This document shows positions 24,458-33,697 of a stretch of 64,000 bases of DNA, piece by piece; position 1 is the stretch's first letter; each line of letters starts with the position of its first letter. The notes under the pieces were generated by a model. It saw only the letters and a program-made list of their open reading frames with translations. It was not told the DNA's origin and searched no databases. Source of the DNA: Microbaculum sp051390635 (GTDB taxonomy: Bacteria > Pseudomonadota > Alphaproteobacteria > Rhizobiales > Tepidamorphaceae); the NCBI RefSeq assembly GCF_051390635.1, contig NZ_JBPODT010000002.1, positions 806,001 through 870,000 on the forward strand. Reading direction: 5' to 3'. The position numbers and the translations under genes were made by a program.

Positions 24458-26905
24458 ATGCTTTGGAGATTCATCGGTTTTCTGTTCACCGCGGGCGTGA
24501 TCCTGTTTGTGGTCGGCGCGGCGGGCGCAGCGTATCTGCTCTGGAAGGTCTCCGGTGACCTTCCGGATTATGCGAGCCTGCGCGAATACGAACCCCCGGT
24601 AATGACCCGTGTTCATGCCGCCGACGGCGAGCTTGTCGCCGAGTATGCGGTCGAGCGCCGGCTGTTCATGCCGATTCAGGGCGTGCCGCGTCAGGTGATC
24701 GAGGCGTTCCTGTCGGCCGAGGACAAGAACTTCTATTCGCATTTCGGCATCGACCCGGTCGGCATCTTCCGCGCCGCGGTCGAGAACGCGCAGAACTTGA
24801 TGCGGGGCGGTGGCCGGAGCCTCGTCGGTGGCTCCTCGATCACGCAGCAGGTTGCCAAGAACTTCCTGCTCTCCAGCGAGAAGTCCTACGAGCGCAAGAT
24901 CAAGGAGGCGCTGCTGGCCCTTAGGATCGAGAACGCGTTCACCAAGGACCAGATTCTCGAGCTCTATCTGAACGAGATTTATCTCGGCCTCGGCGCCTAC
25001 GGCATCGCCGCCGCGGCGCTCATCTATTTCGACAAGTCGGTCGATTCGCTGACCATCGCCGAGGCGGCCTATCTTGCCGCCTTGCCGAAGGCGCCGAACA
25101 ACTACCACCCGTTCCGCCAGCCCGAGCGCGCGATCGAGCGCCGCAACTGGGTTATCGACCGGATGGAGGAGAACGGCTTCATCACGCCGGACGAGGCCGA
25201 TGCGGCCCGCAACAGCCCGCTGGAAGTGAAGCTGCGCCCGACCGGCGCGCGTCTGCAGGCCGCCGACTATTTCGCCGAGGAGGTCCGCCGCAAGCTCTAC
25301 GAGCTCTACGGCGAGGACGGCCTCTACAAGGGTGGCCTGTCGGTGCGCTCGACGCTCGATCCGAAACTGCAGGTCCTCGCCCGCAGCGTGCTGGTCAAGG
25401 GACTTATCGGCTACGACCGCACCAGGGGCTGGCGCGGTCCGGTCGCCAACGTCGATATCGCCGGCGACTGGGGCCCGGCGGTCGGAAAGGTCGACGAACT
25501 GAGTGACGTCGAGCCCTGGCACCTCGCGGTTGCGCTGAAGGTCGACGACGAGGGCGCCGTGATCGGCCTGCGTCCCGACAAGCTGCCCTCCGGCCAGTTC
25601 AGCGAACGCCGCGATGTCGGCCGCATTCCGTTTGCGCAGATGAAGTGGGCCGGCAAGAAGGCCGCCGATATCCTGAAGCCGGGCGACGTCTTCTATGTCT
25701 CTCCCGTGGTCGACGAGGAGACCGGCGCCGAGGATGAGGGCGTCTTCGAGCTGCAGCAGGTGCCGAAGGTGTCCGGCGCGCTGGTGGCGATGGACCCGCA
25801 TACCGGCCGCGTGCTCTCGCTGGTCGGCGGCTTCAGCTACGCCGAAAGCGAGTTCAACCGCGCGACCCAGGCCATGCGTCAGCCCGGTTCGTCGTTCAAG
25901 CCCTTCGTCTACGCGGCCGCGCTGGACAATGGCTACACGCCCTCGAGCGTCGTCATCGACGCGCCCATCGAGATCGTCTCGGGCGGCAAGATCTGGCGCC
26001 CGCAGAACTATGGCGGCAAGTTTGCCGGCCCCTCGACGCTGCGCCGCGGTATCGAGAAGTCGCGTAACGTGATGACCGTCCGCCTTGCCCAGGACATGGG
26101 CATGCCGATCATCCGCGAATACTCCAAGCGGTTCGGCATCTACGACGATCTGGCGCCGTACCTGCCGATGGCGCTGGGCGCCGGCGAGACGACGGTGCTG
26201 CGCATGGCCGGCGCCTATTCGACGCTTGCCAACGGCGGGCGCAAGATCACGCCGACCCTCATCGACCGCGTCCAGGATCGCTACGGCCGCACCATCTACA
26301 AGCACGACGAGCGCGTCTGCGAGACCTGCAACGCTCCGCAGTGGCAGGGACAGGACGAACCCGAACTGATCGACAATCGCGAGCAGGTTCTCGATCCCTA
26401 CACCGACTACCAGATCATCTCGATGCTGGAAGGCGTGGTGCAGCGGGGCACGGCCACGATCCTGAAGACCGTCGAGAAGCCGATCGCCGGCAAGACGGGC
26501 ACGACGAACGACGAGAAGGACGCCTGGTTCATGGGCTTTTCGCCGGACCTCACCGTGGGCGTCTACATCGGCTACGACCAGCCCAAGCCGCTCGGCCGGG
26601 GAATGACCGGCGGCCGTCTTGCCGCGCCGGTGGTTCGGGACTTCTTCGTCGGTGCGCTGAAGGACAAGCCGGCCATTCCGTTCCGGGTGCCGCCGGGGAT
26701 CCAGCTCGTACGGATCAACGCGACGACGGGCCTGCGGGCGGGCCCCAACAGCGAGCAGAACGTCATCCTGGAGGCCTTCAAGCCGGGCCAGGCCCCGCCG
26801 GAGAGCTACTCGGTGATCGGCTATCAGGACCAGTTCGGCAAGCCGCTGACGGTCAGTCCGGAGGCCGACAGGGCCGTCAGGTCTGGAACCGGCGGCCTGT
26901 ATTGA
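24458..26905 (+). CDS. mrcA: Penicillin-binding protein 1A (bifunctional glycosyltransferase/transpeptidase)
   Basis: An ~815-residue class A PBP. One transmembrane helix near the N-terminus (IGFLFTAGVILFVVGAAG), then the glycosyltransferase domain with EDKNFYSHFGID and GGSSITQQVAKN, an OB-like insert, and the transpeptidase domain with the nucleophile motif SSFKPF, SRN in KSRNVMTV, and KTGTTND. It polymerises and cross-links peptidoglycan. The frame permits GTG at 24410, but no ribosome site precedes it; the ATG at 24458 (MLWRFIGFL) matches family N-termini, so it is preferred. A spacer of 225 bases separates it from the amidase, and prfB follows 56 bases after its stop. Confidence 0.94.
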   Translation: MLWRFIGFLFTAGVILFVVGAAGAAYLLWKVSGDLPDYASLREYEPPVMTRVHAADGELVAEYAVERRLFMPIQGVPRQVIEAFLSAEDKNFYSHFGIDPVGIFRAAVENAQNLMRGGGRSLVGGSSITQQVAKNFLLSSEKSYERKIKEALLALRIENAFTKDQILELYLNEIYLGLGAYGIAAAALIYFDKSVDSLTIAEAAYLAALPKAPNNYHPFRQPERAIERRNWVIDRMEENGFITPDEADAARNSPLEVKLRPTGARLQAADYFAEEVRRKLYELYGEDGLYKGGLSVRSTLDPKLQVLARSVLVKGLIGYDRTRGWRGPVANVDIAGDWGPAVGKVDELSDVEPWHLAVALKVDDEGAVIGLRPDKLPSGQFSERRDVGRIPFAQMKWAGKKAADILKPGDVFYVSPVVDEETGAEDEGVFELQQVPKVSGALVAMDPHTGRVLSLVGGFSYAESEFNRATQAMRQPGSSFKPFVYAAALDNGYTPSSVVIDAPIEIVSGGKIWRPQNYGGKFAGPSTLRRGIEKSRNVMTVRLAQDMGMPIIREYSKRFGIYDDLAPYLPMALGAGETTVLRMAGAYSTLANGGRKITPTLIDRVQDRYGRTIYKHDERVCETCNAPQWQGQDEPELIDNREQVLDPYTDYQIISMLEGVVQRGTATILKTVEKPIAGKTGTTNDEKDAWFMGFSPDLTVGVYIGYDQPKPLGRGMTGGRLAAPVVRDFFVGALKDKPAIPFRVPPGIQLVRINATTGLRAGPNSEQNVILEAFKPGQAPPESYSVIGYQDQFGKPLTVSPEADRAVRSGTGGLY

Positions 26906-26961
26906 CCAGATAGCGTTTCGAGACCCCTTCCTACCAACACCAAGACAGCAACGAGACCGCC

Positions 26962-28093
26962 ATGCGCGCCGAACACTTGCAGATGGTCGACGAGATTCGT
27001 CAGTCGATCTCCCTGCTGAGGAGGCATCTTTGACTGGGACAACGCGCTTGCCCGTCTGGATGACCTGAATCACTACGCCGAAGATCCGGATTTCTGGAAC
27101 GACGCCGAGAAGGCGCAAACGCAGATGCGTGAGCGCCAGCAGCTCGAGGACTCGGTCGAGGCCGTAAGGCGCCTGGAGACGGGGCTTTCGGATACGATCG
27201 AGCTGATCGAGCTGGCCGAGGAGGAGGACGATGCCGGTGTCCTCGCCGACGCGGAGGAGACGCTGCGCGATCTCCACGCGGACGCGATGAAACGTCAGGT
27301 CGGCACGCTCCTGTCGGGCGAAGCGGACACGAACGACACCTATGTCGAAATCCACGCCGGCGCCGGCGGCACAGAAAGCCAGGACTGGGCCGAAATGCTC
27401 CTGCGCATGTACTCGCGCTGGGCGAACGCGCATGGCTATAAGGTCGAGGAGATCGGCTATAACGCAGGCGACGAGGCGGGCATCCGCAACGCTACGCTGC
27501 AGATCAAGGGACCGAACGCTTACGGCTGGCTCAAGACCGAGTCCGGTGTCCATCGGCTGGTGCGCATCTCACCCTACGATTCGAGTGCGAGGCGCCACAC
27601 GAGCTTTGCGTCCGTCTGGGTCTTTCCCGTCGTCGACGATTCAATCCAGATCGATATCAACGAGTCCGATGTGCGGGTCGATACCTACCGCTCGAGCGGG
27701 GCCGGCGGCCAGCACGTCAACACCACGGATTCGGCCGTCCGTCTGACCCACGTTCCCACCGGAATCGTCGTGGCCTGCCAGAACGAGCGCTCGCAGCACA
27801 AGAACCGCGCGACCGCCTGGGCGATGCTGCGCTCGCGCCTCTACGAGTCCGAGCTGCAGAAGCGCGAGGAGAAGGCGATGGCGGAGGCCGCCTCCAAGAC
27901 CGAGATCGGCTGGGGACACCAGATCCGCTCCTACGTCCTGCAGCCCTATCAGCTGGTCAAGGACTTGCGGACGGGAGTCGAAAGCACGAACCCGCAGGCC
28001 GTGCTGGACGGTGATCTGGACACGTTCATGGAAGCGTCACTCGCTCACCGCGTCAACGCGGAGGCCGAGAAGAAAGCGGCCGAAACCGCCTGA
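26962..28093 (+). CDS. prfB: Peptide chain release factor 2 (programmed +1 frameshift)
   Basis: RF2 recognises UGA and UAA. The first 23 codons (26962-27030, MRAEHLQMVDE start) run into an in-frame TGA at 27031-27033. Skipping T27031 continues the protein from GAC at 27032 to 28093, giving 376 residues, the normal RF2 length. The shift site AGGAGG-CAT-CTT-TGA-C matches the known autoregulatory site: Shine-Dalgarno-like element three bases before the CTT slip codon. The GGQ motif is at about 248-250. The stop-recognition tripeptide is SPY (near 204) instead of the SPF of E. coli. The gene is not broken; low RF2 favours the shift. Confidence 0.97.
27019..27034 (+). other. prfB programmed frameshift site
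   Basis: AGGAGG (27019-27024), 3-base spacer, slip codon CTT (27028-27030), in-frame stop TGA and a following C. Ribosomes paused at TGA when RF2 is scarce slip +1 on CTT/TTT and continue at GAC. All elements match the well-studied E. coli site. Confidence 0.95.
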
Positions 28094-28102
28094 CGTTCCG
28101 GT

Positions 28103-29377
28103 CTAATACCCTTCCGGGAGCAATTCGGCCGCCCGGATAAACGGCATCGGGTTCTTGGCCTGGCCGTAAACCCGGGTCTCGTAGTGCAGATGCGGTCCCG
28201 TGCTGCGTCCGCTGCTGCCGGCAAGGCCGACGACCGTGCCCGACGGAATGACATCGCCCACCTCGACCTTGACGCGGCTCATGTGAGCATATCGCGTCGT
28301 ATAGCCGTCTCCGTGATCGATTTCGACCATCCGTCCGTACCCGCCCGAGTAGCCAGCAACGGTTACTCGGCCGCCGGCCGTCGCAAGCACCGGCGTTCCG
28401 GTCGAAGCCCGGAAATCGAGACCGGTATGCAGGGCCGGACGTTTCAGGAAGGGATCGAGCCGGGTTCCGAAACTGCTGGTGTATTCGATCGCGCCCGTTA
28501 GCGGCGGGCGCACCGGCAGACGACCGACGTGTGCGCGCAGCGCATCAAGCCGCTCGAGCTTGCCGCTGATCCGGTCGATCTGACGATCGGGGATCGAAGG
28601 GGTGCTCATGCGGCGCAATTCGATCAATGGTCCACCCATGCCGCCTTCGGTGACTTCGTCCGGCAGATCCGCACCGACCGCGCCGCTGACTTCGATGAGC
28701 CGCTCCGAAAGCCCTCCGACCGTGGACTCCAGGGTATCAAGCACCGACGCCTGCATGGTTTCGACGCGCGTGAGCGATGCCTGAACACGATCGATCGGTG
28801 GCAGGCCGCCATCCAGCTCCGGCGTCCGCGACGGAAGCTCCTTGGCCTTGTCCAGCGGCGCAGGGCGCGAAGGATCGAAAGCCGCAGCTTTCGCCGGGCT
28901 GGTCAAAAGGCCGTAGCCACGGCCGCGATTCTCGGCGACCTGCTGCCCTGTATCCGGCTGGAAATTGAGCGTCACCTTGCGCGCCTTGGCCGCCTCGATC
29001 AGTCCGGCAATGTCGTGCTGGCGTTCTTCCAGGGCGGCCTGCTTGCGCAGGAGCGTCTCGAGGCGCCCCTCGAACGCCTGCTGGTCCAGGAACTGGCGGG
29101 TATTGATCTCGTCGATCTTGCGACGAAGCGACGCGATGCGATCCTCGTAGGCGCGCTCGACCGAAATGCGATGCACTTTCGCCGCGGCGTAGATGTCGTC
29201 CTGAAACGCGATGTAGGCGGTCGATCCGATCAGCCAGGTGATGGCGGCGGCAGCGGTTGCACCACTCAGCCAAACGGCCCAACCCGGCAATGTGAGTGAT
29301 CGGACCTTGTCCCCGCGTGCGACGATGAAGTGATGCGGTTGTGGCCGACGCCCGAAAATCCGATGAGGAATAGGCAT
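28103..29377 (-). CDS. M23 family metallopeptidase (LytM domain)
   Basis: A 424-residue membrane-anchored envelope protein. One transmembrane helix (about 30-55), a coiled-coil region (about 75-135, ARKV/EERQ-rich), a Pro-rich linker, and a C-terminal LytM domain (about 300-400). The zinc-site motifs are HTGLDF near the start of the domain and HLHYE near its end, with the VEIDHGDGYTTRYAHMS strand between. Such proteins cleave peptidoglycan cross-links or activate amidases. All expected metal ligands appear present, so catalysis is likely. It is convergent with prfB (10-base gap). Confidence 0.9.
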   Translation of the reverse strand: MPIPHRIFGRRPQPHHFIVARGDKVRSLTLPGWAVWLSGATAAAAITWLIGSTAYIAFQDDIYAAAKVHRISVERAYEDRIASLRRKIDEINTRQFLDQQAFEGRLETLLRKQAALEERQHDIAGLIEAAKARKVTLNFQPDTGQQVAENRGRGYGLLTSPAKAAAFDPSRPAPLDKAKELPSRTPELDGGLPPIDRVQASLTRVETMQASVLDTLESTVGGLSERLIEVSGAVGADLPDEVTEGGMGGPLIELRRMSTPSIPDRQIDRISGKLERLDALRAHVGRLPVRPPLTGAIEYTSSFGTRLDPFLKRPALHTGLDFRASTGTPVLATAGGRVTVAGYSGGYGRMVEIDHGDGYTTRYAHMSRVKVEVGDVIPSGTVVGLAGSSGRSTGPHLHYETRVYGQAKNPMPFIRAAELLPEGY

Positions 29378-29525
29378 GAATTCGACAACGCGACTCTGTT
29401 TGTACCTAGAGCCGGAATTATCGATCCATTAAGGTTAAAAAAGTCCGAAATTGGCGGCGAGAAGCCCCGAAAGCGTGTGTCGGATCATGCCGCGAAAACG
29501 GGTGTTCGGCTCCGATCGCACGGAC

Positions 29526-29996
29526 CTAGAGCGCCCGGACCGCCTCCAGCACTTCCTCGGCGTGGCCGGCCACCTTGACCTTACGCCACACCTTGCGAAT
29601 GACACCGGTCTTGTCGATCAGGAAGGTGGAGCGCTCGACGCCCATGAACTTGCGTCCGTACATGCTCTTCTCCTTCCAGACTCCGTAGGCTTCGAGCGTG
29701 GTTTTCGATTCGTCCGAGACCAGATCGATCGCCAGATCGTGCTTGGCCTTGAATTTGTCGTGTTTCGACGCGGGGTCCGGGGACATGCCGATGACGACGG
29801 CGCCGGATGCCTCGAAGGCCGCGACGAGGCCGGAAAAGTCGATGGCCTCTCGGGTGCAGCCGCTCGTGTCGTCCTTGGGATAGAAGTACAGGACGACGGC
29901 TTTGCCGCGCAGGCCGGATAGCCGAATCTGCCCGCCGCCATCCGCCGGCAGGAGGAAATCCGGTGCTTGCGAGCCTTCAACAGCGTCCGCGCTCAT
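29526..29996 (-). CDS. bcp: Thioredoxin-dependent peroxiredoxin (Bcp/PrxQ type)
   Basis: A 156-residue peroxidase reducing hydroperoxides. The peroxidatic cysteine is C47 in DDTSGCTREA, with T44 conserved before it. The resolving cysteine five residues later, found in E. coli Bcp, is not present (A51/I52 region), so it behaves as a 1-Cys-type or uses another thiol. The frame is open up to 30155; ATG at 29996 is supported by AAGGAAGG seven bases upstream and by family length. It is divergent from the large AsmA-like gene. Confidence 0.9.
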   Translation of the reverse strand: MSADAVEGSQAPDFLLPADGGGQIRLSGLRGKAVVLYFYPKDDTSGCTREAIDFSGLVAAFEASGAVVIGMSPDPASKHDKFKAKHDLAIDLVSDESKTTLEAYGVWKEKSMYGRKFMGVERSTFLIDKTGVIRKVWRKVKVAGHAEEVLEAVRAL

Positions 29997-30187
29997 AGCT
30001 TGCCTTCCTTTTGTCTTGTTTTCAGTAGCAAAAACGGCGCGCATACTGGAAACGGCACCGGCGCCGCGCGATAGTGTACGCGATCGGCACGTTGCTGGAT
30101 GGATATCTCTTTGCACGTGTATCGTCACGGTTATGTAACCGGCCGGCAGCGGCACTGTCAGCCGCCGATTAAGGTGATGCGCCGCCG

Positions 30188-33100
30188 ATGACTTCTGAAG
30201 CCAATCCTGGGCCGAACCGCGGGCGGACGATGCGGCGCGCGGCGGCCTCCAGCCTGAATCGGCTGCGCAGCCTTCGCGCGCGCCGCAGGATGTGGCTGCG
30301 CGTCGCTCAGGTGCTTGCGGTTGTTGCCGTCGTTGTCGGCGGACTGCTTGGTGGCGCGGTCTTCCGGTTGTCGCAGGGACCCGTTTCCGTCGGTTTTCTG
30401 ACGCCGCGCATCGTAGATGCGATGCAGAAGCAATTGCCGCCGGAGTTCACCGCGCGTGTCGCCGATACCGTAATCGAACGCGACGGCAGTTCGGGCGAGG
30501 TGCTGCTGAGACTGCGCGACGTGTCCGTACTCGGACCCGACGGCGTCCCGGTCTTCGCCGCCCCGCGCGCCGCGATCGGTCTGTCAGGGGGGGGGCTGCT
30601 TGTCGGCAACGTGACGCCGCGCAGTGTCTTCCTGATTCGTCCTGCCTTGACCGTCATCGAGGAAAACGGGCGACTGCGCATGAAAGCCGGCGCCGATCCG
30701 GCCGCCGGCGAGCCCGAGCCTCCGGCAAAAATGGTCAATCCGGTCGAGGCGTTCGCCGTGCTGTTCGCGGTGCTGGGACAGAACGGGCAGAACGGTGCGC
30801 CGGCCCTGACGTCGATCGGCGCACGCGGAGCAAGCCTCAGTGTCGCCCGATCGGATGGCACGACGGGCACGCTGCAGCAGATCGACGTCTCCGCCGAGCG
30901 CGGCGACGAGCCGGGTGCGGTTACGGTAAGCGTTGGCCTGGGCCGCAAGACCGGGGCGCCGCTATTGACCGCGTCGCTGCGACGGCGGGACGACGGGTCC
31001 TTCGCCATCGGGGGGAATATCGAAAACGTCGCCCTGAGCGATATCGCGCCGCTCGTTCCCGGCGGCTTGCCGTTTGACATGACCGGGCCGATTTCCGGTC
31101 GGCTCGATGCCTTCATCGATGCCTCGGGCGGCTTCGACAACCTGTCGGTCAATCTGACGCTGGGCGCGGGGCATGTCGGCAAAGGCGACAAACGGATTCT
31201 TGTCGACGAAGCCGACCTCTCCTTCGACTGGCGGTACGCCACAGGCGCGATCAATATAGGGCCTTCGCATGTCCTGATCGGCAACAGCCGCGGGACGGTT
31301 TCGGGCCAGATCGCCGTGCCGAGCCGCGGCGACTTCAGCTACGGCACCGTGCCGGTGCGGCTCGATTTCACCGATATCGTTCTGGACGATCCCGATACCG
31401 GCGTCCCCGCGATCTACGATTCGATTGCCCTCGAAGCCTTCTTCGTGAGCGCGCAACGGGTGCTGCATATCAGCCGGATGGACGTCGCCGGAGCCGGAAC
31501 CGCGGGGTCGTTCGTTGGCTTCATCGGCGGCGGCGGCGAGTCGCCGGGCATCCGGCTTGCCGGCTCCATGACTCCGACCTCGGTCGAGACCTTCAAGTCC
31601 GTCTGGCCGCCGTTCATCGCCGACAAGGCGCGGCGCTGGTTCGTCAACCACGTTCTGTCCGGGCAGATCATCGGCGGTCGGGTGGATGTCGATATCCGCC
31701 CCGGCGAGATCGCCCGCGTTCTCAGGGGTGTTCCGTTTCACCGCGAGGCCTTCGATCTGGGGTTTTCGCTCAAGGACGGATCGCTGCTGTTTCTCAAGGA
31801 GATGCCGCCACTCCTCGCTGTAAACGCCGACGGCAGGGTTGATGCCCAGGAGTTCACCGCACTGACCACAACCGTGGGCCGCGTCGATCTGCCCGACGGC
31901 GGATCCGTCTCCGTGCCGTCGGGCCGCTTCTTCGTCCCCGACATCCCGGCCAAGCCGTCCAGCGGAGAACTCACCTTCGAACTCGACGGCTCGATCGGGA
32001 ACATCATGCGGCTGCTCGACTATCCGCCGATCGAACTGGCCAAGCGACGCAATTTCGACATCGACAGTTTCGGCGGCGAGGGCGCGTTCGAGTTCACCCT
32101 CAGGATGCCGCTTATCGACGGCTTGCGCTTCTCCGATTTCGATTTGGCGGCCGACGGCTCCATCGCAGGCTTCAGTGCGGAGAATTTCGCCGGGGCAAAG
32201 AGCATCGGCGACGGCAGTATCGATGTGCGCGTCGCCGACGGTCGGGTTCTGATCGAGGGGGACGCGCTGGTCGACAATGTCCGCGCCGATCTGGCGCTCG
32301 ACGATTCCCTCGACCCCTCCGGTGCCCCCGGCGCGCGCTCCGTCACCATGACCCTGGACGAGGCGGCGCGCGCGCGGCTCGGCATGCCGCTCGACGCGAT
32401 CTTGACCGGCCCGATCGTCACGACCGTATCCGACGTCAAGGCGACGGAGTCGGGCAATGTCCAGCAGATCGAGGCGGACCTTACCCAGGCCAGTGTGTCG
32501 TTCCCTGCGCTCGGTCTGGAAAAGCCAGCCGGCCAGCCGGCGACTGCGAACTTCAAGCTCACCCAGTCCGGGCAGACCGTGAAGTTGACCGATCTGCGCG
32601 TCCAGTCGGAATCGTTGCGTGTGGAGGGCAGCGCCGAATTCTCCAAGGCGGGCGGGCTCGTCAGCCTCAATATGCCCGTACTCAGGACGCCGCGCGGCAC
32701 CGACCTTGCCGTCAGCGGTACGAGCCAATCCGGCGCCCGTTCGTTTAAGCTGAAGGGCAAGGCTCTCGACATGCGGGCGCTGCTCGCGAACCTCGGCGAG
32801 GCGGCCGAGAATTCCGGCGATAGCGGGAGCGAGGTGATGAACGTCGAAATCGACGTCGGCCGCGCGATCGGTGTCGGCGGCGAGATATTGTCCAACCTGC
32901 AAGGCACTGTAAGGCGTGTCGGGAACCGAACCAACCGGCTCGATCTCTCGGCGGTGACGTCGAACGCGGTCCCGGTCAGCATTCGTTATTCCGATGACGG
33001 AACAAACTCGGACTTGTCCGTCGACAGTGCTGATGCGGGCAGGGTGCTCGCCTGGGTCGGCTACTATCCGAATATGCGCGGCGGTCAGTTGCGGGTTGTT

Positions 33101-33691
33101 GCCGGCCGCCGCGGGGCGACTGCGCCGCTGTCGGGCGATATCGCCATCGATCGGTTCCGCATCGCCAACGATCCCTCGCTCGCCCGCCTGATCGAGGGCG
33201 GCGAAGACCAGCCTGAAACACTGGACCGGCCCTCCGCGCCGGCGCAACCGGCCGGCGGTGGCGCGCAGCGCGTCAACGTCGCCGACGTGGGCTTCGACCG
33301 CCTTTCGGCGAAGTTCGTGCGCGGCAAGGGCGACCTGAAGGTGCAGGAAGGCGTTTTGCGTGGCGTCGCCGTCGGCGCGACCTTCGAGGGCACCATTGAT
33401 TTCGACGACGAACGAATGAACCTGCACGGCACCTATGTGCCGCTCTACGCCCTCAACAACCTGTTCGGGCAGCTGCCGCTGTTCCTCGGGCCCTTGCTGG
33501 GGGGCAAGAAGAACGAGGGGCTGCTCGGCATCACCTATTCACTGAGCGGCTCGACCAGGAAGCCCGTGCTGACCATCAATCCGATATCGGTCGTTGCGCC
33601 GGGTGTGTTCCGCTACATCCTTGGCATGGACAATCCGCAGGCACCGGCTCGTCCCGACGGAGATCCCCCGCCGGCCAGGACCATCCGCTGA
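30188..33691 (+). CDS. Large AsmA-like/DUF3971 envelope protein (YhdP family)
   Basis: A 1167-residue protein with one N-terminal transmembrane helix (about 38-62, VLAVVAVVVGGLLGGAVF) after an Arg-rich cytoplasmic tail. The remainder is a long beta-rich periplasmic part: a DUF3971-like middle region and a C-terminal AsmA-type segment (LKVQEGVLRGVAVGATFEGTI, then ISVVAPGVFRYILGM). E. coli YhdP and relatives bridge the inner and outer membranes and carry phospholipids outward; that role is inferred here from architecture. The start at 30188 is the only ATG before the membrane helix with a plausible leader. It is convergent with tyrS, with only 6 bases between the stops. Confidence 0.85.
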   Translation: MTSEANPGPNRGRTMRRAAASSLNRLRSLRARRRMWLRVAQVLAVVAVVVGGLLGGAVFRLSQGPVSVGFLTPRIVDAMQKQLPPEFTARVADTVIERDGSSGEVLLRLRDVSVLGPDGVPVFAAPRAAIGLSGGGLLVGNVTPRSVFLIRPALTVIEENGRLRMKAGADPAAGEPEPPAKMVNPVEAFAVLFAVLGQNGQNGAPALTSIGARGASLSVARSDGTTGTLQQIDVSAERGDEPGAVTVSVGLGRKTGAPLLTASLRRRDDGSFAIGGNIENVALSDIAPLVPGGLPFDMTGPISGRLDAFIDASGGFDNLSVNLTLGAGHVGKGDKRILVDEADLSFDWRYATGAINIGPSHVLIGNSRGTVSGQIAVPSRGDFSYGTVPVRLDFTDIVLDDPDTGVPAIYDSIALEAFFVSAQRVLHISRMDVAGAGTAGSFVGFIGGGGESPGIRLAGSMTPTSVETFKSVWPPFIADKARRWFVNHVLSGQIIGGRVDVDIRPGEIARVLRGVPFHREAFDLGFSLKDGSLLFLKEMPPLLAVNADGRVDAQEFTALTTTVGRVDLPDGGSVSVPSGRFFVPDIPAKPSSGELTFELDGSIGNIMRLLDYPPIELAKRRNFDIDSFGGEGAFEFTLRMPLIDGLRFSDFDLAADGSIAGFSAENFAGAKSIGDGSIDVRVADGRVLIEGDALVDNVRADLALDDSLDPSGAPGARSVTMTLDEAARARLGMPLDAILTGPIVTTVSDVKATESGNVQQIEADLTQASVSFPALGLEKPAGQPATANFKLTQSGQTVKLTDLRVQSESLRVEGSAEFSKAGGLVSLNMPVLRTPRGTDLAVSGTSQSGARSFKLKGKALDMRALLANLGEAAENSGDSGSEVMNVEIDVGRAIGVGGEILSNLQGTVRRVGNRTNRLDLSAVTSNAVPVSIRYSDDGTNSDLSVDSADAGRVLAWVGYYPNMRGGQLRVVAGRRGATAPLSGDIAIDRFRIANDPSLARLIEGGEDQPETLDRPSAPAQPAGGGAQRVNVADVGFDRLSAKFVRGKGDLKVQEGVLRGVAVGATFEGTIDFDDERMNLHGTYVPLYALNNLFGQLPLFLGPLLGGKKNEGLLGITYSLSGSTRKPVLTINPISVVAPGVFRYILGMDNPQAPARPDGDPPPARTIR

Positions 33692-33697
33692 TACGGC

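Noticed and set aside
26962..27033. prfB read as a pseudogene because of the early TGA
   Set aside because: The TGA is the programmed frameshift site with all known elements.
24290..27553. 1087-residue minus-strand ORF over mrcA and prfB
   Set aside because: Antisense shadow from third-position GC; runs through two unrelated genes and has no recognisable domain.
30962..33427. 821-residue minus-strand ORF over the AsmA-like gene
   Set aside because: Antisense shadow; the plus-strand frame has a membrane helix and family motifs.
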